Assembly (NCBI RefSeq): GCF_019801175.1
Contig: NZ_JAHVJR010000003.1
Location: 118,501 to 182,500, forward strand
Direction: 5' to 3'
Length of the DNA stretch: 64,000 nucleotides
Origin: Vannielia litorea
GTDB taxonomy: Bacteria; Pseudomonadota; Alphaproteobacteria; Rhodobacterales; Rhodobacteraceae
Shown: piece after piece, positions 60,504-64,000 of the stretch
How the letters are laid out: the number at the start of each line of letters is the position of its first letter
Position numbering within the stretch: position 1 is the stretch's first letter
The notes under the pieces: model-generated
The model's input: only the letters and a program-made list of their open reading frames with translations
Database searches by the model: none
Told to the model about the DNA's origin: nothing
Position numbers and translations under genes: made by a program

Positions 60504-62003
60504 ATGTGGTTCATGGATTGGGCGGGCTGGGCGCTGGAGTTTCTGGCCTTTGCGCTGCTGATCTTCATCGGGCTGGCGATGCTGCTGGCCGTCGTGCTCT
60601 TCGTCATCGACAAGACCCAGACGCAGGACGCCATCCGCCGCAACTATCCGGTAATCGGCCGCTTCCGGCACCTCTTTTCCACCTTGGGCGAGTTCTTCCG
60701 GCAGTACTTCTTTGCGATGGACCGCGAGGAGCTGCCGTTCAACCGGGCGCAGCGGGACTGGGTGAAGCACGCGGCTGCGGGCCATTCCAACACCGTCGCC
60801 TTTGGCTCCACTCGCAACATCAGCGTTGTGGGCACGCCGATCTTCGTCAACGCCGCCTTCCCGCCCCTCGATGACCAGTTCGCCTCGACCGAGCCGATGC
60901 TGATCGGCCCGCACTGCCGCACGCCCCATACGGCGAAGTCGATCTTCAACATCTCTGGCATGTCTTACGGTGCCCTTTCCAAGCCCGCCGTCCGGGCGCT
61001 CAGTCGGGGGGCCAAGCTGGCCGACATCTGGATGAATACGGGCGAGGGCGGGGTGAGCCCTTATCACTTCGAAGGCGGGTGCGACCTCGTCTTTCAGATC
61101 GGCACCGCCAAATACGGCGTGCGCGACCATGACGGGAACCTCTCGGACGAAAAGCTCGGCGAACTGGCCGACCATCCGCAGGTGAAGATGATTGAGGTGA
61201 AGCTGGCGCAAGGGGCAAAGCCGGGGAAGGGGGGCATATTGCCCGCTGCCAAGGTGACGCCCGAGATTGCCGAGATCCGGGGCATCCGCGTGGGCGAGGC
61301 TTCGATTTCGCCCAACCGCCACCCCGAGATCGACGACTGGGCCGACCTTCTCGACTATATTGCCCATGTGCGCGAGGTCACCGGCAAGCCCGTGGGCTTC
61401 AAGACGGTGATCGGCAACATCGAGGTCTGGCGACCGCTCTTCAAACTAATCGAAGAGCGCGGCGAGGCCTCCGCGCCGGACTTCATTACTATCGACGGCG
61501 GGGAAGGGGGCACGGGGGCGGCCCCCATGCCATTGATGGACCTCGTCGGCATGCCGATCCGCGAGGCGCTGCCGCTCTTCAACAACCTGCGCGACGAGTT
61601 CGGGCTGAAGGAACGCATCCGCCTCGTGGCCTCCGGCAAGATGGTGAACCCCGGCGACGTGGCCCTCGCGCTGGCGCTGGGCGCCGACTTTGTGACCTCG
61701 GCGCGCGGCTTCATGTTCTCGCTTGGCTGCATCCAGGCGCTGAAGTGCAACAAGAACACCTGCCCGACCGGCATCACCACCCACAACCCGCGCTTCCAGA
61801 AAGGGCTGGTGGTGGAAGACAAAGACAGGAAGGTGGCCGCCTACGCCAAGTCGGTGATCAAGGAGGTTGAGACGATTGCTCACTCGGTCGGTGTGGCCGA
61901 GCCCCGGTTGATGCGGCGGCGGCATGTGCGGCTGGTGCAGCCCGATGGCACCTCGATCCCGTTCAACCGCATCCTGCCCAGCTTCAACGCGCCGCCCGAA
62001 TGA
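60504..62003 (+). CDS. FMN-binding glutamate synthase family protein
   Basis: 499 residues. One N-terminal membrane span (AGWALEFLAFALLIFIGLAM, LLAVVLFVIDK) is followed by a glutamate-synthase-type FMN barrel: NISGMSYGALSKPAVRALSR, ADIWMNTGEGGVSPYHFEGG, KPGKGGILPAAKVTPEIAEI, SPNRHPEIDDWADLLDYIAH, DFITIDGGEGGTGAAPMPLM, and a Cys-rich CIQALKCNKNTCPTGITTHN that can hold the 3Fe-4S-type cluster. No glutaminase domain. Such standalone proteins are common; the real reaction is uncertain. GGAGG precedes ATG 60504. Confidence 0.9.
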   Translation: MWFMDWAGWALEFLAFALLIFIGLAMLLAVVLFVIDKTQTQDAIRRNYPVIGRFRHLFSTLGEFFRQYFFAMDREELPFNRAQRDWVKHAAAGHSNTVAFGSTRNISVVGTPIFVNAAFPPLDDQFASTEPMLIGPHCRTPHTAKSIFNISGMSYGALSKPAVRALSRGAKLADIWMNTGEGGVSPYHFEGGCDLVFQIGTAKYGVRDHDGNLSDEKLGELADHPQVKMIEVKLAQGAKPGKGGILPAAKVTPEIAEIRGIRVGEASISPNRHPEIDDWADLLDYIAHVREVTGKPVGFKTVIGNIEVWRPLFKLIEERGEASAPDFITIDGGEGGTGAAPMPLMDLVGMPIREALPLFNNLRDEFGLKERIRLVASGKMVNPGDVALALALGADFVTSARGFMFSLGCIQALKCNKNTCPTGITTHNPRFQKGLVVEDKDRKVAAYAKSVIKEVETIAHSVGVAEPRLMRRRHVRLVQPDGTSIPFNRILPSFNAPPE

Positions 62004-62111
62004 GCGGCGCGTTTTGTTTCAGCCTCTGACGATCCTGTAAGCAAACCGGCTCGTGAGAAATGTTTCAGGTTTCGGCCTCTATATACTGTGTGGGGATAGA
62101 AGGAGACGAAC

Positions 62112-63020
62112 ATGGCCCACCGCTGGACGAACAAACTGACCAAAGCCGATGTGACGCCCGAGGCAATCTGGCTGAACCGGCGCCAGATCATCGCCGGTCT
62201 GACGGCGGCGGGCATGGCCGGTGCGCTGGCGGGGCGGGCCGAAGCGGCGGGCGACACGCTTGAGCCGAACAGCTTTGACGACATCACCAGCTACAACAAC
62301 TACTACGAGTTCGGCACCGGCAAGAACGACCCAGCCGACAATGCGGGCGCACTCGATACTTCCAACTGGTCGATCGAGATTGACGGCATGGTCGACCGCC
62401 CCGGCACCTACACGCTTGCCGATCTCATCGATGGTCTGACTGAGGAAGAGCGGATTTATCGCTTCCGCTGTGTCGAGGCCTGGTCGATGATCGTGCCATG
62501 GAACGGTTTCGAACTGGCTGACCTGCTGGCCAAAGCCGGTGTTCAGGAGGCCGCGCGTTACGTAGCCTTTGAAACCGTGGTTCAGCCCGAGAACATGCCG
62601 GGCGTGCGGCGCAAGGTGATCCCGTTCCCCTATGTCGAGGGGCTGCGGATCGATGAGGCCATGCACCCGCTGACGATGATGGCGACCGGCATCTACGGGA
62701 AACCCATGCCCAACCAGAACGGCGCGCCGATCCGGTTGGTGGTGCCGTGGAAGTATGGCTTCAAGTCGATCAAGAGCATCGTGCGCATCAGCCTCGTGGC
62801 CGATGAGCCGCCGACGACCTGGAATAACCTGAATGCGCGGGAGTACGGCTTCTATTCCAACGTGAACCCGCAAGTGAGCCATCCGCGCTGGAGCCAGGCT
62901 TCGGAGCGGGTGATCGGCGGCGGGCTCTTCGCCAAGCGGCAAGAGACCCTCATGTTCAACGGATACGAGGAAGAGGTGGCCGCGCTCTACGACGGTATGG
63001 ATCTCACGAAGAACTACTGA
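62112..63020 (+). CDS. msrP: Protein-methionine-sulfoxide reductase catalytic subunit MsrP
   Basis: 302-residue periplasmic molybdoenzyme that repairs oxidised methionine in envelope proteins. A twin-arginine signal (LNRRQIIAGLTAAGMAGALA, RR at 23-24) directs Tat export. The molybdenum-binding cysteine is Cys120 in RFRCVEAWSMIVPWNGFELA; PYVEGLRIDEAMHPLTMMAT and GAPIRLVVPWKYGFKSIKSI are typical. Seven bases before msrQ, so one operon. GGAGACGAAC precedes the ATG. A TATACT -10-like box lies upstream. Confidence 0.96.
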   Translation: MAHRWTNKLTKADVTPEAIWLNRRQIIAGLTAAGMAGALAGRAEAAGDTLEPNSFDDITSYNNYYEFGTGKNDPADNAGALDTSNWSIEIDGMVDRPGTYTLADLIDGLTEEERIYRFRCVEAWSMIVPWNGFELADLLAKAGVQEAARYVAFETVVQPENMPGVRRKVIPFPYVEGLRIDEAMHPLTMMATGIYGKPMPNQNGAPIRLVVPWKYGFKSIKSIVRISLVADEPPTTWNNLNAREYGFYSNVNPQVSHPRWSQASERVIGGGLFAKRQETLMFNGYEEEVAALYDGMDLTKNY

Positions 63021-63027
63021 GCCACCG

Positions 63028-63636
63028 ATGATCGACGCGCTGAATACCTCGCTCCGGAAGCTGCCTGCATGGACACTCTATATAGTGGCCCCGCTGCCGG
63101 CCGCCTTTTGGCTGTGGCAGGGCGCGACTGGCGCGAGCGGGCCGGAGCCGATCAAGGCGCTTGAACACAGCTTGGGCGAGTTCGCACTTCAACTGCTCAT
63201 CGTCGGCCTGGCCGTCACGCCGCTGCGCAAGTGGACAGGTCTGAACCTGCTGAAGTTCCGCCGGGCGATCGGGGTGGTCTCCTTCTTCTATGTACTGCTC
63301 CACTTCCTCACTTGGCTGGTGCTCGACATGTCGCTGCTCTGGGGGCAGATCCTCGGCGACATCGTCAAACGCCCCTACATCACCATCGGCTTCATCGGTT
63401 TCGTTCTGCTGATCCCGCTGGCGGTCACTTCCAATAATGCGTCGGTCCGCAAACTCGGCGCGCGGTGGCGGAAGCTGCATAAGCTCGTCTACCCGGCCGT
63501 TCTGCTCGGCGGGCTGCACTGGGTGTGGCTTGCGAAGGGCTGGCAGGTAGAGCCGCTCCTCTACATGGGCGCGATTCTGGCGATCTTGGCGCTCCGAGTG
63601 ATTCCGAAACCCCGGAAAAGAGCGCTCGTCGCCTGA
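63028..63636 (+). CDS. msrQ: Heme-containing membrane subunit MsrQ
   Basis: 202-residue inner-membrane b-type cytochrome that passes electrons from the quinone pool or a flavin reductase to MsrP. Six spans, with heme histidines in FFYVLLHFLTWLVLD and WRKLHKLVYPAVLLGGLHWV; PLRKWTGLNLLKFRRAIGVV is the family motif. It ends inside the start of the GANTC cluster. Confidence 0.95.
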   Translation: MIDALNTSLRKLPAWTLYIVAPLPAAFWLWQGATGASGPEPIKALEHSLGEFALQLLIVGLAVTPLRKWTGLNLLKFRRAIGVVSFFYVLLHFLTWLVLDMSLLWGQILGDIVKRPYITIGFIGFVLLIPLAVTSNNASVRKLGARWRKLHKLVYPAVLLGGLHWVWLAKGWQVEPLLYMGAILAILALRVIPKPRKRALVA

Positions 63637-63852
63637 ATCACTCCGAGTCGCCCGACTCGCAGAGGTGAATCGGCGGGTGAATCGAAGAATCTTCACCCCC
63701 GATGCAGAAAATTTCGACCTGACTCGCCGATTCATCCGCCTCCAGCCCCCACGATTCACCGAAACACCCCCTCGATTCCGGTTTCTTGGGGGGCTGATTC
63801 AAAGCTGACCCTACGTCCGAGTCTGTGGATAAGTCGCAAATCGCCTCGATTC
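63635..63852. promoter_or_regulatory. Cluster of thirteen GANTC (CcrM-type) sites; candidate origin or cell-cycle promoter
   Basis: GANTC occurs at 63635, 63645, 63654, 63667, 63679, 63687, 63721, 63729, 63753, 63774, 63796, 63819 and 63848, about thirteen in 218 bases against less than one by chance. CcrM methylates GANTC in alphaproteobacteria and ties gene expression and replication to methylation state. The region of 63637-64000 has no other gene except a possible start at its end. It includes a DnaA box and is followed by an A/T-rich tract (about 63900-63975), both expected at an origin. Confidence 0.75.
63824..63832 (-). other. DnaA box TTATCCACA
   Basis: Perfect match to the strong DnaA box on the minus strand, abutting the GAGTC at 63819-63823. 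Only one perfect box is seen; others may lie beyond the edge. Confidence 0.75.
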
Positions 63853-63928
63853 TGACCGGCAAGACAGACCGCCAAGCCCGGAAAGCGCCGCCGCGCAGAA
63901 AAAGTTCGCGCGCAAACCCCTTGTTTTT

Positions 63929-64000
63929 ATGGCTTTTCTCGAAGGCGCTAAAAAAATGTCATCTTTCTCCAAAAAAGCCCTTGCGGGGTCCGGCCCTGAA
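63929..64000 (+). CDS. Possible start of a gene cut by the window edge
   Basis: An open frame from ATG 63929 (MAFLEGAKKMSSFSKKALAG, then SGPE) runs off the window with no stop; a second ATG lies at 63956 with GAAGG nine bases ahead. Too short to name. It would be the gene served by the GANTC region if that is a promoter. Confidence 0.3.
   Translation, partial: MAFLEGAKKMSSFSKKALAGSGPE

Noticed and set aside
63638..63862. Minus-strand 74-codon frame over the GANTC cluster
   Set aside because: Its sequence is dictated by the repeated sites (many ESR/DES codons), with no ribosome site or family.

Overview
The window looks like chromosome of a GC-rich alphaproteobacterium, most probably Rhodobacterales (Roseobacter group). 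Supporting signs are the leuC/leuD pair with a small gene between them, a zinc-ribbon-headed DNA polymerase IV, an msrP-msrQ pair, a divided LYS1/LYS9-type saccharopine pathway, FNR- and SqrR-like operator sequences, and a dense cluster of CcrM-type GANTC sites at the right edge. There are no rRNA genes, CRISPR arrays, insertion sequences or prophage. Most of the window is ordinary housekeeping sequence with short accessory stretches.

Layout. 1-3.9 kb: the end of a four-carbon sugar-acid kinase, tRNA-Pro(CGG), a DMT exporter, and a NIPSNAP/ABM pair divergent from an ArsR regulator. 3.9-12.9 kb: the leucine genes leuB and leuD-small gene-leuC, separated by a LysR/epimerase pair, a secreted phosphatase-like protein with a membrane partner, and a membrane protein under an apparent FNR plus SqrR-type promoter. 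13-21.5 kb: an MscS channel, a thioesterase, YggT, a glycine-rich unknown, RecQ, YaaA and a hybrid histidine kinase. 21.7-30.7 kb: an alpha-2-macroglobulin/glycolipid-binding/PbpC envelope operon, then pyrF. 30.7-31.6 kb: an orphan type VI amidase effector (Tae4) with a candidate immunity gene. 31.8-41.3 kb: small regulators, an SPFH/NfeD pair, HutX, DinB, N-formylglutamate amidohydrolase, tRNA-Val(GAC), rpmJ, and a caspase-like/peptidoglycan-binding protein. 41.3-53.3 kb: a complete LivFGHMK-type importer bracketed by two acyl-CoA ligases, suggesting uptake coupled to CoA activation. 53.5-56.2 kb: a two-gene saccharopine module for lysine. 56.3-59.1 kb: clpB behind a heat-shock promoter. 59.1-63.6 kb: an SDR, an Mpo1-like protein, an FMN glutamate-synthase-like protein, and msrPQ.

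The most notable non-genic signal is at 63635-63852: thirteen GANTC sites in 218 bp, with a perfect DnaA box beside one of them and an A/T-rich tract after them. It is a candidate replication origin or a cell-cycle-controlled promoter. The second is the promoter at 9227-9266, where a perfect FNR box sits at about -40 and an ATTC-N8-GAAT operator fills the -35/-10 spacer.
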